NCBI RefSeq assembly: GCF_019457475.1
Contig: NZ_CP080413.1
Coordinates: forward strand, 2,108,001 to 2,172,000
From: Shewanella acanthi
GTDB lineage: Bacteria; Pseudomonadota; Gammaproteobacteria; Enterobacterales; Shewanellaceae
Direction of reading: 5' to 3'
Length of the DNA: 64,000 bases
Below the pieces are notes generated by a model, which worked only from the letters and a program-made list of their open reading frames with translations, had not been told where the DNA came from and did no database searches. A program made the position numbers and the translations under genes. Of this stretch, positions 8,548 through 18,846 are shown in pieces; within the stretch, counting starts at the first letter, position 1; each line of letters begins with the position of its first letter.

Positions 8548-9552
8548 TTATTCTGCTTTATGCAGGCCAAAATGGTGGTAGGCTCTCGCTGTCGCTAATC
8601 GACCACGTGGCGTACGTTGAATAAAGCCTTGCTGAATAAGAAATGGTTCGAGCACATCTTCAATGGTTTCACGCTCTTCACCAATAGCCGCAGCAAGGTT
8701 ATCAAGACCTACCGGCCCCCCCATAAATTTATCGATAATGGCGAGTAGCAGTTTACGGTCCATATAATCGAAACCTTCGCTATCCACATCGAGTAAATTG
8801 AGCGCCTGCTCCGCCACATGTTGAGTCACTGCACCATCGTGTTTGACTTCGGCGTAATCGCGCACTCTTCGCAGCAGTCGATTGGCGATCCTTGGCGTGC
8901 CACGGGAGCGTTTTGCAATTTCGGTGGCACCTGCCGCGTCAATTTCCAGCCCCATCACATGGGCCGAACGGGTTACGATAGAACTTAAATCCTTGACGTT
9001 ATAGAACTCTAAGCGCAGCGGGATCCCAAAACGCGCGCGAAGTGGCGATGTTAACGCCCCTGCCCGCGTTGTGGCGCCAACAAGGGTAAATGGAGGTAAA
9101 TCCAGTTTAATTGAGCGGGCAGCGGGACCTTCACCAATCATGATATCCAGCTGATAGTCTTCCATTGCTGGATATAAAATCTCTTCAACCACAGGGCTTA
9201 AACGATGAATTTCATCGATAAAAAGCACATCGCCCTCTTCAAGGTTGGTTAGTAGTGCGGCCAAATCCCCCGCTTTTTCAAGCACGGGGCCCGAGGTGGA
9301 TTTTATATTCACGCCCATTTCATTGGCGACAATCATCGCGAGCGTGGTTTTACCCAGCCCCGGTGGGCCATAGATCAGCATATGATCTAGGGCTTCGGCG
9401 CGATTTTTCGCCGCCTGAATAAAAACCTTGAGCTGGGCTCTGGTATCATCCTGCCCAGTATATTCATCGAGTAATTTAGGGCGCATTGCCCTATCAATGA
9501 CATCATCCTGCCCCTGCAACTGCGGCTGTATCAGTCTATCTGCCTCAATCAT
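8548..9552 (-). CDS. ruvB: Holliday junction branch-migration ATPase RuvB
   Basis: The hexameric AAA+ motor that drives branch migration of Holliday junctions with RuvA. It has 334 residues, the usual length. Walker A is GPPGLGKTT at 62-70, Walker B and the helicase-like box are FIDEIHR at about 111-117, and sensor 1 is in VGATTRAG. The C-terminal winged helix contains [16 protein letters not shown] and the terminal RTPRGR block. It follows ruvA by 88 bases on the minus strand and ends before a hairpin terminator. The gene is canonical, with no missing residues. Confidence 0.98.
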   Translation of the reverse strand: MIEADRLIQPQLQGQDDVIDRAMRPKLLDEYTGQDDTRAQLKVFIQAAKNRAEALDHMLIYGPPGLGKTTLAMIVANEMGVNIKSTSGPVLEKAGDLAALLTNLEEGDVLFIDEIHRLSPVVEEILYPAMEDYQLDIMIGEGPAARSIKLDLPPFTLVGATTRAGALTSPLRARFGIPLRLEFYNVKDLSSIVTRSAHVMGLEIDAAGATEIAKRSRGTPRIANRLLRRVRDYAEVKHDGAVTQHVAEQALNLLDVDSEGFDYMDRKLLLAIIDKFMGGPVGLDNLAAAIGEERETIEDVLEPFLIQQGFIQRTPRGRLATARAYHHFGLHKAE

Positions 9553-9640
9553 TTATATTATCCTTCGCGTGGCGAATTAACTTACCTTTACTCTCTTTCG
9601 GTTTGCTAAATCCCACATAGGTCAATTACGTTATTCGCTA

Positions 9641-10258
9641 TTAGAGCATTGATTTGAGCGCGGCTTTAATTAAGCTTTCGCTATCCATGCCATCTTTAAA
9701 GGCTGAGGATACTGCCTTACTTGCCTGAGGAGGCTTATAGCCTAACGAAATTAAGGCTGCGATGGCATCTTCTTCTGCACTATTGGGCAGCGGCGCAGGT
9801 GAATAGTTTGATTGCAACACAAACTCGCGCTCTGAGCCCACCGAGGCTTCCATTAGGCTCTTGAGTTTATCGCGCATTTCCACCAATAAACGCTCGGCAG
9901 TTTTCTTACCTACGCCGGGGAGTTTTACAAGCGTTGCAATATCATCACGTTCGACACAACCGACAAATTCACTGGCGGTAAGGCCCGATAAAATGGTGAG
10001 TGCCAATTTAGGCCCCACGCCATTGGCTTTAATCAACAGACGGAACAAGGAGCGCTCCTGCTTAGTGATAAAACCATAGAGTAACTGCGCATCTTCACGG
10101 ACCACAAAGTGCGTGTACACCACGGTTTCGCGATTCACCTCGGGTAACTCATAAAAACTGGTTAATGGCATTTGTAGCTCATAGCCTACGCCATTCACAT
10201 CAATCAAGACTTCTGGCGCTTGTTTCTCAATTAATACGCCACGTAAACGACCAATCAT
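9641..10258 (-). CDS. ruvA: Holliday junction DNA-binding protein RuvA
   Basis: RuvA, 205 residues, binds four-way junctions as a tetramer and loads RuvB. Domain I is the N-terminal OB fold ([26 protein letters not shown]). Domain II has two helix-hairpin-helix motifs, seen in [17 protein letters not shown] and [19 protein letters not shown]. Domain III, which contacts RuvB, is the last 50 residues ([18 protein letters not shown]). Its ATG overlaps the ruvC stop codon by 4 bases, so the two are translationally coupled. Confidence 0.98.
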   Translation of the reverse strand: MIGRLRGVLIEKQAPEVLIDVNGVGYELQMPLTSFYELPEVNRETVVYTHFVVREDAQLLYGFITKQERSLFRLLIKANGVGPKLALTILSGLTASEFVGCVERDDIATLVKLPGVGKKTAERLLVEMRDKLKSLMEASVGSEREFVLQSNYSPAPLPNSAEEDAIAALISLGYKPPQASKAVSSAFKDGMDSESLIKAALKSML

Positions 10259-10776
10259 CTATACCGTCCATATGTTCTTGCCGAAGCTCTGCCGCTCAAA
10301 GCAACCAAACTTTGACTGGTGTGGTAATGGCATACCGCCACGCCGAGCGCGTCCGCCGCGTCGGCCTGTGGTGCTGCCGGAAGTTTTAATAATTGCTGGA
10401 TCATATGCTGAACCTGCTCTTTCTTAGCACGGCCCGTGCCTACGACGGCATTTTTAATTTGCGTAGCACTGTATTCAGCAACAGATAAATTGGCCACTGT
10501 GGCCGCAACGATGGCGGCGCCACGCGCTTGACCTAGCTTTAAGGCAGAATCGGCATTTTTGGCAAGAAAAACTCGCTCGATTGCAAACTCATCGGGTTGA
10601 TACTGGCGAATAATCTCACTCACCCCATCAAAGATTTGCTTTAAACGCTGCGGTAAATCATCACCTGATGTGCGAATACAGCCGCTACCTAAATAGAGTT
10701 GATGTCGGCCTTGGCATTGGATAACGCCATATCCCGTGATCCTTGAACCTGGGTCAACACCTAAAATAATTGCCAT
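10255..10776 (-). CDS. ruvC: Holliday junction resolvase RuvC
   Basis: The dimeric endonuclease that cleaves Holliday junctions symmetrically. With the ATG at 10776 the protein has 173 residues, identical in length to E. coli RuvC, and begins [17 protein letters not shown], where the Asp is the first acidic catalytic residue. FAIERVF supplies the second acidic residue, and the [12 protein letters not shown] block supplies the C-terminal acidic pair. The frame continues upstream for 20 codons, but that would place non-conserved residues before the catalytic strand. It is the first gene of the ruvCAB group. Confidence 0.97.
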   Translation of the reverse strand: MAIILGVDPGSRITGYGVIQCQGRHQLYLGSGCIRTSGDDLPQRLKQIFDGVSEIIRQYQPDEFAIERVFLAKNADSALKLGQARGAAIVAATVANLSVAEYSATQIKNAVVGTGRAKKEQVQHMIQQLLKLPAAPQADAADALGVAVCHYHTSQSLVALSGRASARTYGRYR

Positions 10777-10857
10777 TAAATACCTAATACAATCAAATAC
10801 AAAAGAAGTTATTAAACCTTTCTTTTGGCTGCACAAAAAATTAAAACAAGTCTAAAG

Positions 10858-10887
10858 AAAAAATCACCTGTTAGATAGGTGATTTTT
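10858..10887 (-). terminator. Terminator between yebC and ruvC
   Basis: The stem AAATCACCT-gttagat-AGGTGATTT, followed on the minus strand by T-rich sequence, lies between yebC and ruvC. It suggests that ruvCAB is at least partly uncoupled from yebC here. Confidence 0.7.
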
Positions 10888-10963
10888 AACGAGCCTGCGT
10901 CAGCAGCTGGCATTATCGCCAGCGCCATAAGCAAGCCAATTGAAGCTCTAACAGACTGAGGTT

Positions 10964-11710
10964 TTATCCCAGTGTCGCCATTACCTCATCGGAGATTTCA
11001 GCATTATGGTAAACCTCTTGTACATCGTCATGTTCTTCGAGGGTATCGATTAAGCGCATAAACTTTTCAGCTGTATCGGCATCAAGCTCTGCCTTGGTCG
11101 ACGCAATCATCGCGATTTCAGCGTTATCACTGACAAAACCCGCTGCGTCCAGCGCATCTTTTACGCCATAAAACTCGGTTGGTTCGGTAAACACATCAAT
11201 GGCGCCGTCATCGTAACTCACCACATCCTCTGCGCCCGCATCTAATGCTGCGTCCATCAGCGCATCTTCATCCGTACCTGGCGCATAGGACAACACGCCG
11301 CGCTTGGTAAAAAGGTAGGATACTGAGCCGTCAGTACCTAAGTTACCACCGGACTTACTAAAAGCATTACGCACCCCACTCACGGTACGATTGCGGTTAT
11401 CCGTCATGGTTTCGACCATCACAGCAGTGCCGCCAGGTCCATAACCTTCATAGACGATGGTTTCAAGTTGTTGACCTTCAAGCTCGCCCGCACCACGTTT
11501 AATCGCACGCTCGATAGTGTCGCGGGTCATGTTGCCGCCTAGCGCCTTATCGATAGCGATACGCAGGCGTGGATTAGAATCCGCGTCCGAGCCGCCTTCT
11601 CGGGCCGCGACCGTTAATTCGCGGATAAATTTAGTAAAAAGTTTACCGCGTTTGGCATCCTGTGCTGCCTTGCGGTGTTTGATGTTAGCCCACTTACTGT
11701 GACCTGCCAT
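10964..11710 (-). CDS. yebC: YebC/PmpR/TACO1-family protein
   Basis: A protein of 248 residues, recognised from its start [20 protein letters not shown] and the central block [20 protein letters not shown]. The family has been described both as DNA-binding regulators (PmpR) and, more recently, as factors that help ribosomes translate difficult sequences such as proline runs, as TACO1 does in mitochondria. The start ATG has AAGGAG seven bases upstream. It lies upstream of ruvC in the same direction, as in many proteobacteria. Confidence 0.96.
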   Translation of the reverse strand: MAGHSKWANIKHRKAAQDAKRGKLFTKFIRELTVAAREGGSDADSNPRLRIAIDKALGGNMTRDTIERAIKRGAGELEGQQLETIVYEGYGPGGTAVMVETMTDNRNRTVSGVRNAFSKSGGNLGTDGSVSYLFTKRGVLSYAPGTDEDALMDAALDAGAEDVVSYDDGAIDVFTEPTEFYGVKDALDAAGFVSDNAEIAMIASTKAELDADTAEKFMRLIDTLEEHDDVQEVYHNAEISDEVMATLG

Positions 11711-11915
11711 GGGTGTGCTCCTTTACGCATTTTGCGTTAACTTTTTGCATTAAAAATGCATCGCACATCTTATCGATAGCCAGAGGTTTTTATCGCGCTT
11801 ACTGCATTATCCAACGACAGATAGATAGCTGGCACGAAAGCATCCGCTATTGATAAGAAATGTGATAAGAAATGAAATGACGCTCAAACAATTATATAAA
11901 AATTGAAAAACATCA

Positions 11916-11945
11916 GAAAAACAAACCGAGGCAAAGGCCTCGGTC
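11916..11945 (-). terminator. Terminator of aspS
   Basis: The stem ACCGAGGC-aaa-GGCCTCGGT (slightly imperfect), followed on the minus strand by TTGTTTTT, lies about 60 bases after the aspS stop. Confidence 0.8.
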
Positions 11946-12004
11946 TGACTTCTATCACCTTTATTTGACCTTAACATCTGATAGGGTCAGATCAAAACCT
12001 AAGA

Positions 12005-13780
12005 TTACTCTTCAGTTTTAGCAGGCTTTGCCACCGCAATACCGAGTTCAGTCAGTTGCTGAGGATTGGCAAAACCTGGGGCATTGGTTAATGGACATGC
12101 CGCTGTGGTGGTTTTCGGGAAGGCCATTACATCACGGATTGAGCTCGCGCCCGTCATCAGCATGATAATACGGTCTAAACCGAAGGCCAGACCCGCGTGT
12201 GGCGGCGTGCCGTAGCGCAGCGCTTCGAGTAGGAAACCAAATTTCTCTTTTGCTTCTTCGTCGGTAATACCCAGAATACGGAATACCGCAGATTGCATTT
12301 CTTGGCTGTGGATACGCACTGAACCACCCCCTAATTCACAACCGTTCAGTACCATGTCGTAGGCATCGGATACACGGTTTGCTGGGTTTGCTTCAAGTTC
12401 TGCTGCCGTGACACCACGAGGTGACGTGAATGGATGGTGAACCGCGTGGAAGCTGCCGTTGATTTTCTCAAACATTGGGAAGTCAACTACCCACAGTGGA
12501 CGCCACTGCCCTTCAAGCAGGTTGAAGTCTTCACCGGCTTTCAGACGCAGTGCACCCATCGATTCTGCCACCACAGTCGCATTGTCAGCACCAAACAGGA
12601 TGATATCGCCGGTCTGTGCGCCGGTGCGGCTAATGATTTCGTTCACAATGCTCTCATTTAAGAACTTAAGCACTGGAGATTGAATGCCTTCTAAACCTTG
12701 GGTCAGGTCATTTAGCTTCATCCACGCTAGTCCCTTAGCACCGTAGATGCCAACAAACTTAGTGTAATCGTCGATTTGCTTACGGGACAAGCTAGCACCA
12801 CCTGGGATACGCAGCGCAGCAACACGACCTTCTTCGTCGTTCGCAGGGCCAGAGAACACGGCAAATTCGACTTCTTTCAGCAAATCAGCCACGTCCACCA
12901 GCTCTAATGGGTTACGTAAATCTGGCTTGTCTGAACCGAAACGACGCATCGCTTCGTTGTAGGTCATACGTGGGAATTCGCCTAGGTCGACGTTCAGTAG
13001 CTCTAGGAACAGACCACGCATCATTTCCTCAGTTTTTGCCATCACTTGTTCTGATGTCATGAATGAGGTTTCGATATCGATCTGAGTGAATTCTGGCTGA
13101 CGATCAGCACGTAAGTCTTCGTCACGGAAGCATTTTACGATTTGATAGTAACGGTCGAACCCTGACATCATCAGCAACTGTTTGAACAGCTGTGGAGACT
13201 GTGGCAGCGCGAAGAATTGACCTTTGTAAGTACGACTTGGTACTAAATAGTCACGCGCACCCTCAGGGGTCGCCTTCGTTAAAATTGGGGTTTCGATATC
13301 CAGGAAACCGTTTGAGTCAAGGAAACGGCGTACTGCGCTGGTGACCTTGGCACGGAAAATTAAACGTTGCGCCATTTCTGGACGACGTAAATCTAAGTAA
13401 CGGTATTTTAAGCGCTGTTCTTCGCTGTTGTTTTGGTAGTTATCTAAGCTCAGTGGCAGCGGCTCTGAACTGTTAATGATGGTCAGTTCTTTACCTAATA
13501 CTTCGATTTCACCGGTCTTCATTTGACAGTTAACTTGGCTGTCAGGACGAGCACGTACGATACCCTTTACCTGAACACAAAACTCGGCGCGCAGGGTGCT
13601 GGCAACGTCGAACACCGCTGGCAAGTCTGGGTCATAAACCACTTGGACGAGACCTTCTCTGTCTCTTAAATCTAAAAAGACAACGCCACCCAAATCACGA
13701 CTACGGTTAACCCAACCTACCAAGGTAACTTCTTGACCAACGTGAGACTTATTGACGTCTCCACAATAATGACTGCGCAT
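12005..13780 (-). CDS. aspS: Aspartyl-tRNA synthetase
   Basis: A class II aminoacyl-tRNA synthetase of 591 residues, which charges tRNA-Asp with aspartate. The N-terminal OB-fold anticodon-binding domain (about 1-105) includes [20 protein letters not shown]. Motif 1 is in [29 protein letters not shown]. Motif 2 is [20 protein letters not shown]. The bacterial GAD insertion lies at about 285-420, and motif 3 is in [15 protein letters not shown]. The first residues [10 protein letters not shown] are the typical bacterial AspRS start. It lies upstream of yebC in the same direction but has its own terminator. Confidence 0.98.
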   Translation of the reverse strand: MRSHYCGDVNKSHVGQEVTLVGWVNRSRDLGGVVFLDLRDREGLVQVVYDPDLPAVFDVASTLRAEFCVQVKGIVRARPDSQVNCQMKTGEIEVLGKELTIINSSEPLPLSLDNYQNNSEEQRLKYRYLDLRRPEMAQRLIFRAKVTSAVRRFLDSNGFLDIETPILTKATPEGARDYLVPSRTYKGQFFALPQSPQLFKQLLMMSGFDRYYQIVKCFRDEDLRADRQPEFTQIDIETSFMTSEQVMAKTEEMMRGLFLELLNVDLGEFPRMTYNEAMRRFGSDKPDLRNPLELVDVADLLKEVEFAVFSGPANDEEGRVAALRIPGGASLSRKQIDDYTKFVGIYGAKGLAWMKLNDLTQGLEGIQSPVLKFLNESIVNEIISRTGAQTGDIILFGADNATVVAESMGALRLKAGEDFNLLEGQWRPLWVVDFPMFEKINGSFHAVHHPFTSPRGVTAAELEANPANRVSDAYDMVLNGCELGGGSVRIHSQEMQSAVFRILGITDEEAKEKFGFLLEALRYGTPPHAGLAFGLDRIIMLMTGASSIRDVMAFPKTTTAACPLTNAPGFANPQQLTELGIAVAKPAKTEE

Positions 13781-13963
13781 CTAACTCTATCCTTTATCCA
13801 CAAACCGGTGCTTTGGAAACAATCAAAACGAGTAAAAGCGGCATTATAGTCAAATAATACCGATTACCAAAGTACTTGACTCTTAGGCGGTGAAGTATCA
13901 AACAGTTTTAGGCCCTTGACTAGTGGGGATATCACGATATTTGCATGAGCGTTCAAAAAAGCA

Positions 13964-16774
13964 TCAAGCAACACGATAACAATGACCACCATCGGATTTG
14001 GCGTCCTGCAGTAAACTCGACGCTTTGTTGAGTAAGTCAGCCGAGGTATCCGCATCGTCAGGATATAATACTACACCAATACTGGCACCAATCTGGACTT
14101 TTGCGCCCTCAATAACAAAAGTCTTCGACAAAGCATGCAGGATATTATCGGCCACTTGCCCGGCTGCATCACGGCTCTGTACCCGCTGCAGTAATATAGC
14201 AAATTCATCATCGCCAAGACGCGCAACTGTGTCTGAATCGCGGCAGCTTTGCTCAAGTAACTCGGCCACACTTTGCAGTAGCGCGTCCCCCACACCATGG
14301 CCAAACTGTTTATTGACCCTCTTAAAACGGTCAAGGTTTATCAGCAGCAATGCAAAATGACAGTGTTCGCGGGTATGGAAAAGCTGCGCTTGGGATAATC
14401 TATCGTCGAATAACAGCCGATTAGGTAGTCGCGTTAAGCTGTCATGGTCATGGGCATGCTGTAAACGACTTTCAGCGGATCGTCTCAACGCCATTTCGAC
14501 CTTAAGGCGTCGATTCATGCCCCAAAGTAACAATAAGAGACCACATAGGATAAGCAGCCCCAGCAAATAGCTATACCATTTAAGGCCAGAGACTGATGTA
14601 TCAAACGTCGACTCTGTTACCCAGCGATTATAAATCTGTTGTTGCCGCTGCGAATCAAGTCGCTCTAGGGCTTTATTCACCAAAGGCACTAACGGACTTA
14701 GTTGGGTACTAAAGCCAAAATGGCTCTGCTGCTCCGTCAAATCGCTCAGTAATGCCATTTTAAGCTTGGGATAATCTTGTTGTTTGAGCTCGGATGCCAA
14801 GGTAATCACTTTATCAATAAAAACATCCGCCTTGCCCTTGGCGACCGCCTCGAGTCCCGCATCGACATTGGGAACCATGATTAATTTTAGGCTAGGTTGC
14901 AACGCCATCAATTGGGCGACCAGATGATAGCCCTCTACTACAGCTACACGTTGACCGGCGAGTTGACTCATATTGAACATGGCCACATGCTCCAACGTGG
15001 ACACAAGCCCCCAAGGGGATGGCCAGTAGGGATCACTAAACGCCAAACGCTGTTGCCTCTCCGCGGTTTTCGCAACGCTGCCTGCAAGATCAATGTCGCC
15101 GCGCTGAAGTGCAGCGATTAACTCATTCCAATCTTTAAAGGCAACAGGTTCAATTGTGATATTCAGTTCGTCCGCGATTAATTTTGCAATGTCACTATTA
15201 ATTCCCGAAAATTGCCCCTTTGCATCACTAAATTCCATCGGTGGCCACTGCTTTAGATAACCGAGTTTGAGCGCATTAAGTCCTGCTAAGTACTCTTTCT
15301 CCGCTTCGGACAATAATAACTGCGACTTATCCTCCATTTTAAAGATGTGATCCCGAGGATTTAACATCCATTTCTGTTCGAGACGTGCAAATTCCTGCAC
15401 ATTAATATTATTAAAGCCATTGACTATCCGTTGCGCTAACCCAGGATCGTCACTGCGGGTTAACACATACACCTGCGTTAAAAACTCCAGTGCGGGATAT
15501 TGGCTAAATTGAGCCCAGCTTTTATGCATCAGCAGATAGTGGGCGGTCCACGCGCTTGGCGCCATAAACCCTGCTATGTCACCTTTTTGAGATGCTTCAA
15601 CCATCGATTCTAGGCTGTCGTAGTATCGAAACGTGACATCGGGTAATGCCTTTTTAAGCTCAACCAGATAGGTGGATGTCGGCAGTACACCTATGCGTTT
15701 TCCTAATAAATCTTTCTCATACTCCGAAACCGGTTCAAACATAAACAGTCTGCTTTTAACCGTGTATAGGGGCCATGCACGATTAAGCCCCGTCTTAAGC
15801 TCATCACTTTCTGGGTAACCTATATGTGCATCAGCCAGTCCAAGTCGCACATCATTAACACTTGTATTCATGTCACCGGAAATAAAATCGATCGTGATGC
15901 CTGTTTTTTCGGACCACAATTTCCACATATCGACAAACAACCCGTGGGGCAAGCCGTCGAGGCCCACATCGACAAAGGGTTCTACGCCAAGGTGCATCGC
16001 AATCACTAAACCTGAATTTTGTCTGTAGTATCCGAGCCAACGTCGCTCTAATTGTCGAATGATCTGCGGGTCTAACCGCTTAAACCCCTGATTAATTTGC
16101 TTGATAAGTGCGCTGTTGCCTTTTTTTACCGCAGGTACAAAATGCGATGCTTTGATTTGGATCCGCTGATTCACGGGAAAATTGGCCGCAATTGCCTGCA
16201 CCGCATAGGGATCTTTAAGATAACCTTCAAGTCCCGCAAACACCACGGTTTCGCCGGAAGCGACGCCTGCCAATAATTTTTCACGGCTCTCGTAGTACTT
16301 AAACGCAATTTGAGGTTCAATACGGCGTAATTCTTCCTCATGGGAAGAACCAGACACAATGCCGATTTGATAAGGGATCAGTTCATGAATACTTTTTTTA
16401 CCCTGCAACGATTTATGCAGATAAAGGTAGGTGCCAACATCGGAAATCGGCTCAGCAAAATCGAAGCGCTGTTCGCGTTCAGGGGTTTGTCCCATGCCAA
16501 TGTGAATTTGAGCTTTACCCTGCTCGAGTTGTTCAAGGGAGTCTTGCCAATGACGCGCCACAAACACCAGTTCTGAGTTGTTCTGTCTTCCCCACTCCTT
16601 CCAAAGTTCGACCAATAATCCCGTCGGTTCCCCCTCGTTATCCACATATTGATAGGGAAACGTGTCTTCCCCCATCACAATTATCAGAGGAGAGTGTGTT
16701 TCGCTACTTGCCTTAGGGGTATAACCCAAAGCCAAACAAAACAGCATCGACAGAAGTGGTAACACGAACTTCAA
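13964..16774 (-). CDS. Triple periplasmic-binding-domain GGDEF protein
   Basis: A membrane protein of 936 residues. A signal peptide (about 1-24) is followed by three consecutive SBP_bac_3-type amino-acid-binding domains (about 28-245, 252-475 and 495-715). A single membrane span at about 725-748 (WYSYLLGLLILCGLLLLLWG) then leads to a GGDEF domain (from HDSLTRLPNRLLFDDRL). The signature is RLGDDEF, so the second Gly is Asp; the product-binding I-site RxxD is intact as RDSD five residues before it. A diguanylate cyclase that senses small molecules in the periplasm, or a c-di-GMP-binding protein with a weak active site, are both possible. It lies 183 bases upstream of aspS and is divergent from cmoA. 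Confidence 0.92.
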   Translation of the reverse strand: MKFVLPLLSMLFCLALGYTPKASSETHSPLIIVMGEDTFPYQYVDNEGEPTGLLVELWKEWGRQNNSELVFVARHWQDSLEQLEQGKAQIHIGMGQTPEREQRFDFAEPISDVGTYLYLHKSLQGKKSIHELIPYQIGIVSGSSHEEELRRIEPQIAFKYYESREKLLAGVASGETVVFAGLEGYLKDPYAVQAIAANFPVNQRIQIKASHFVPAVKKGNSALIKQINQGFKRLDPQIIRQLERRWLGYYRQNSGLVIAMHLGVEPFVDVGLDGLPHGLFVDMWKLWSEKTGITIDFISGDMNTSVNDVRLGLADAHIGYPESDELKTGLNRAWPLYTVKSRLFMFEPVSEYEKDLLGKRIGVLPTSTYLVELKKALPDVTFRYYDSLESMVEASQKGDIAGFMAPSAWTAHYLLMHKSWAQFSQYPALEFLTQVYVLTRSDDPGLAQRIVNGFNNINVQEFARLEQKWMLNPRDHIFKMEDKSQLLLSEAEKEYLAGLNALKLGYLKQWPPMEFSDAKGQFSGINSDIAKLIADELNITIEPVAFKDWNELIAALQRGDIDLAGSVAKTAERQQRLAFSDPYWPSPWGLVSTLEHVAMFNMSQLAGQRVAVVEGYHLVAQLMALQPSLKLIMVPNVDAGLEAVAKGKADVFIDKVITLASELKQQDYPKLKMALLSDLTEQQSHFGFSTQLSPLVPLVNKALERLDSQRQQQIYNRWVTESTFDTSVSGLKWYSYLLGLLILCGLLLLLWGMNRRLKVEMALRRSAESRLQHAHDHDSLTRLPNRLLFDDRLSQAQLFHTREHCHFALLLINLDRFKRVNKQFGHGVGDALLQSVAELLEQSCRDSDTVARLGDDEFAILLQRVQSRDAAGQVADNILHALSKTFVIEGAKVQIGASIGVVLYPDDADTSADLLNKASSLLQDAKSDGGHCYRVA

Positions 16775-16912
16775 AAGCTATCCCTAGTACTTGATGTACA
16801 GTGTATTAAAACGGTTATTGTGTCTATTACACATAAAAATGCCGCAAATTACTAACCTGAGACTTGCTGCTAGTCAACGGGATTCGTTAAAATGCTGGGT
16901 TGAATTTTCGAG

Positions 16913-17653
16913 ATGGCCCAGATGAACACTTCCCAAGATACTATCTACGCTCAACCGAGCGACCATATTAGCGATTTCCAGTTTGATAACCGCGTTGCCG
17001 GCGTGTTTAGTGACATGATCCGCCGCTCGGTGCCTGGATATACGCAAATTATTAATACTATAGGCGAATTTGCGGATCGTTTCGTCAAACCTAATACCCA
17101 AATTTACGATCTGGGTTGTTCACTTGGCGCGGCCACCCTAAGCATTCGCCGTCAAATCCACGGCCGAGACTGCCGTATCATCGCGGTCGACAACAGTGAG
17201 TCCATGGTGACCCGCTGCCAAGAAAATCTCAACGCCTATGTGAGTGACACCGCGGTTGAATTGATTTGTGGTGATATCCGCGATATCGAAATTAACAACG
17301 CCTCCCTTGTCGTGCTCAATTTTACCCTGCAATTTTTGCCCCCTGAAGACAGAGAGGCACTCATTGCTAAAATCTATCGGGGATTAATTCCAGGTGGTAT
17401 CTTAGTATTATCGGAAAAACTCCGATTTGACGATGCGCCGGTACAGTCACTACTCGAAGAATTACACCTCGATTTTAAACGCGCTAACGGTTATAGCGAG
17501 CTTGAGATCAGTCAAAAACGTAGCGCCCTTGAAAATGTGATGAAACCAGATACCTTTGCCATCCATCAAGAACGTCTTACTCGCCAAGGGTTCAGTCACG
17601 TGAGTCTGTGGTTCCAATGTTTTAACTTTGCTTCAATGGTGGCCATCAAGTGA
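16913..17653 (+). CDS. cmoA: Carboxy-SAM synthase CmoA
   Basis: Converts S-adenosylmethionine and prephenate to carboxy-S-adenosylmethionine, the donor used by CmoB for the wobble-uridine modification cmo5U34. Class I methyltransferase fold with [13 protein letters not shown] as the SAM-binding motif I, followed by IAVDNSESM and GDIRDIEI. The blocks [11 protein letters not shown] and [20 protein letters not shown] are specific to CmoA. It has 246 residues, in family range. An ATG nine bases downstream (MNTSQ) is an equally plausible start. Its stop overlaps the cmoB start, so the two genes form an operon. Confidence 0.97.
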   Translation: MAQMNTSQDTIYAQPSDHISDFQFDNRVAGVFSDMIRRSVPGYTQIINTIGEFADRFVKPNTQIYDLGCSLGAATLSIRRQIHGRDCRIIAVDNSESMVTRCQENLNAYVSDTAVELICGDIRDIEINNASLVVLNFTLQFLPPEDREALIAKIYRGLIPGGILVLSEKLRFDDAPVQSLLEELHLDFKRANGYSELEISQKRSALENVMKPDTFAIHQERLTRQGFSHVSLWFQCFNFASMVAIK

Positions 17654-18642
17654 TTAGCTTTAGCTCCTTTTACCAACAAATTGCCGATTCTAACCTGCAA
17701 CATTGGTTAGAAACCCTGCCTTCAATTCTTGGCAAATGGCAACGTGAACACAAACACGGCAACTTGCCGAAGTGGGAAAAGGTGCTGAACAAATTGCACT
17801 ATCCCGCACCAGATACAGTCGACTTTGTCGATAGCGTAACCGTGGGCAGCGGCGAGCAATTAAGTCCGGGTGAAAAAGAAAAATTAGAAAACCTGCTACG
17901 CCTCTTTATGCCTTGGCGCAAAGGCCCCTACCATCTCCACGGCGTGCATATCGATACCGAATGGCGCAGTGATTGGAAATGGGACCGCGTTAGTCCACAT
18001 ATTTCTCCCTTAAAAAACCGTACCGTGTTAGATGTGGGTTGTGGCAGTGGTTATCATATGTGGCGAATGCTCGGTGCTGGCGCAAAACGCGTGGTGGGTA
18101 TAGACCCTTCGCCGCTGTTTTTATGTCAGTTTGAGGCAGTTAAGCGCCTTAGTGGTGAACATCATCCGGTGCATTTATTGCCACTTGGAATTGAAGAACT
18201 GCCGCCGCTGGATGCCTTCGACACCGTGTTTTCCATGGGTGTACTGTATCACCGTAAATCCCCTATCGATCATCTGCTGCAACTGCGCGATCAACTGCGT
18301 ATGGGCGGTGAGTTAGTGTTAGAAACCCTCGTCATCGACGGCGATGAAAATGCGGTGCTGGTTCCACAGGACAGGTACGGCAAAATGAATAACGTGTGGT
18401 TTATCCCCTCGGTTGCCGCGTTGATGCTATGGCTTAAAAAGTGCGATTTTACCGATATTCGCTGCGTGGATACCGATGTGACGACTCTCGATGAGCAGCG
18501 CCGCACCAGTTGGATGCCAAACGAATCCTTGGCTGAATACCTTGACCCAAACGATGTAACCAAAACCGTCGAAGGTTATCCCGCGCCAAAACGGGCCACC
18601 ATCATTGCGATAAAAAATCAGCCGAATCAGGATTTAATTTAA
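17650..18642 (+). CDS. cmoB: tRNA U34 carboxymethyltransferase CmoB
   Basis: Transfers the carboxymethyl group from carboxy-SAM to 5-hydroxyuridine at position 34 of tRNAs, giving cmo5U. It has 330 residues. The start codon is GTG at 17650 and overlaps the cmoA stop (GTGA), indicating translational coupling. The N-terminal region [20 protein letters not shown] is characteristic, SAM motif I is [14 protein letters not shown], and [14 protein letters not shown] and [14 protein letters not shown] are conserved CmoB blocks. A hairpin terminator follows. Confidence 0.97.
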   Translation: MISFSSFYQQIADSNLQHWLETLPSILGKWQREHKHGNLPKWEKVLNKLHYPAPDTVDFVDSVTVGSGEQLSPGEKEKLENLLRLFMPWRKGPYHLHGVHIDTEWRSDWKWDRVSPHISPLKNRTVLDVGCGSGYHMWRMLGAGAKRVVGIDPSPLFLCQFEAVKRLSGEHHPVHLLPLGIEELPPLDAFDTVFSMGVLYHRKSPIDHLLQLRDQLRMGGELVLETLVIDGDENAVLVPQDRYGKMNNVWFIPSVAALMLWLKKCDFTDIRCVDTDVTTLDEQRRTSWMPNESLAEYLDPNDVTKTVEGYPAPKRATIIAIKNQPNQDLI

Positions 18643-18690
18643 TCGACACAGCGCTAAGCCACAAAAGCGCAAAGCCAATCGCTTGGCCCA

Positions 18691-18728
18691 TAAAACGCCT
18701 AGGACATGACACATACCTAGGCGTTTTA
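18691..18728 (+). terminator. Terminator of cmoAB
   Basis: TAAAACGCCTAGG and CCTAGGCGTTTTA form a perfect 13-bp inverted repeat with a 12-base loop. It is followed by TTATATTT and lies about 50 bases after the cmoB stop. Confidence 0.75.
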
Positions 18729-18846
18729 TTATATTTGCATGGCGTGAATAAAATCGTTTCGACGGTGTTAAGGGATTTCAGCCGACATACTAAAATTTTT
18801 ATTCACACTCGCCGCGCATTTGACATTGATGGCAAAAAGGCGTTTT

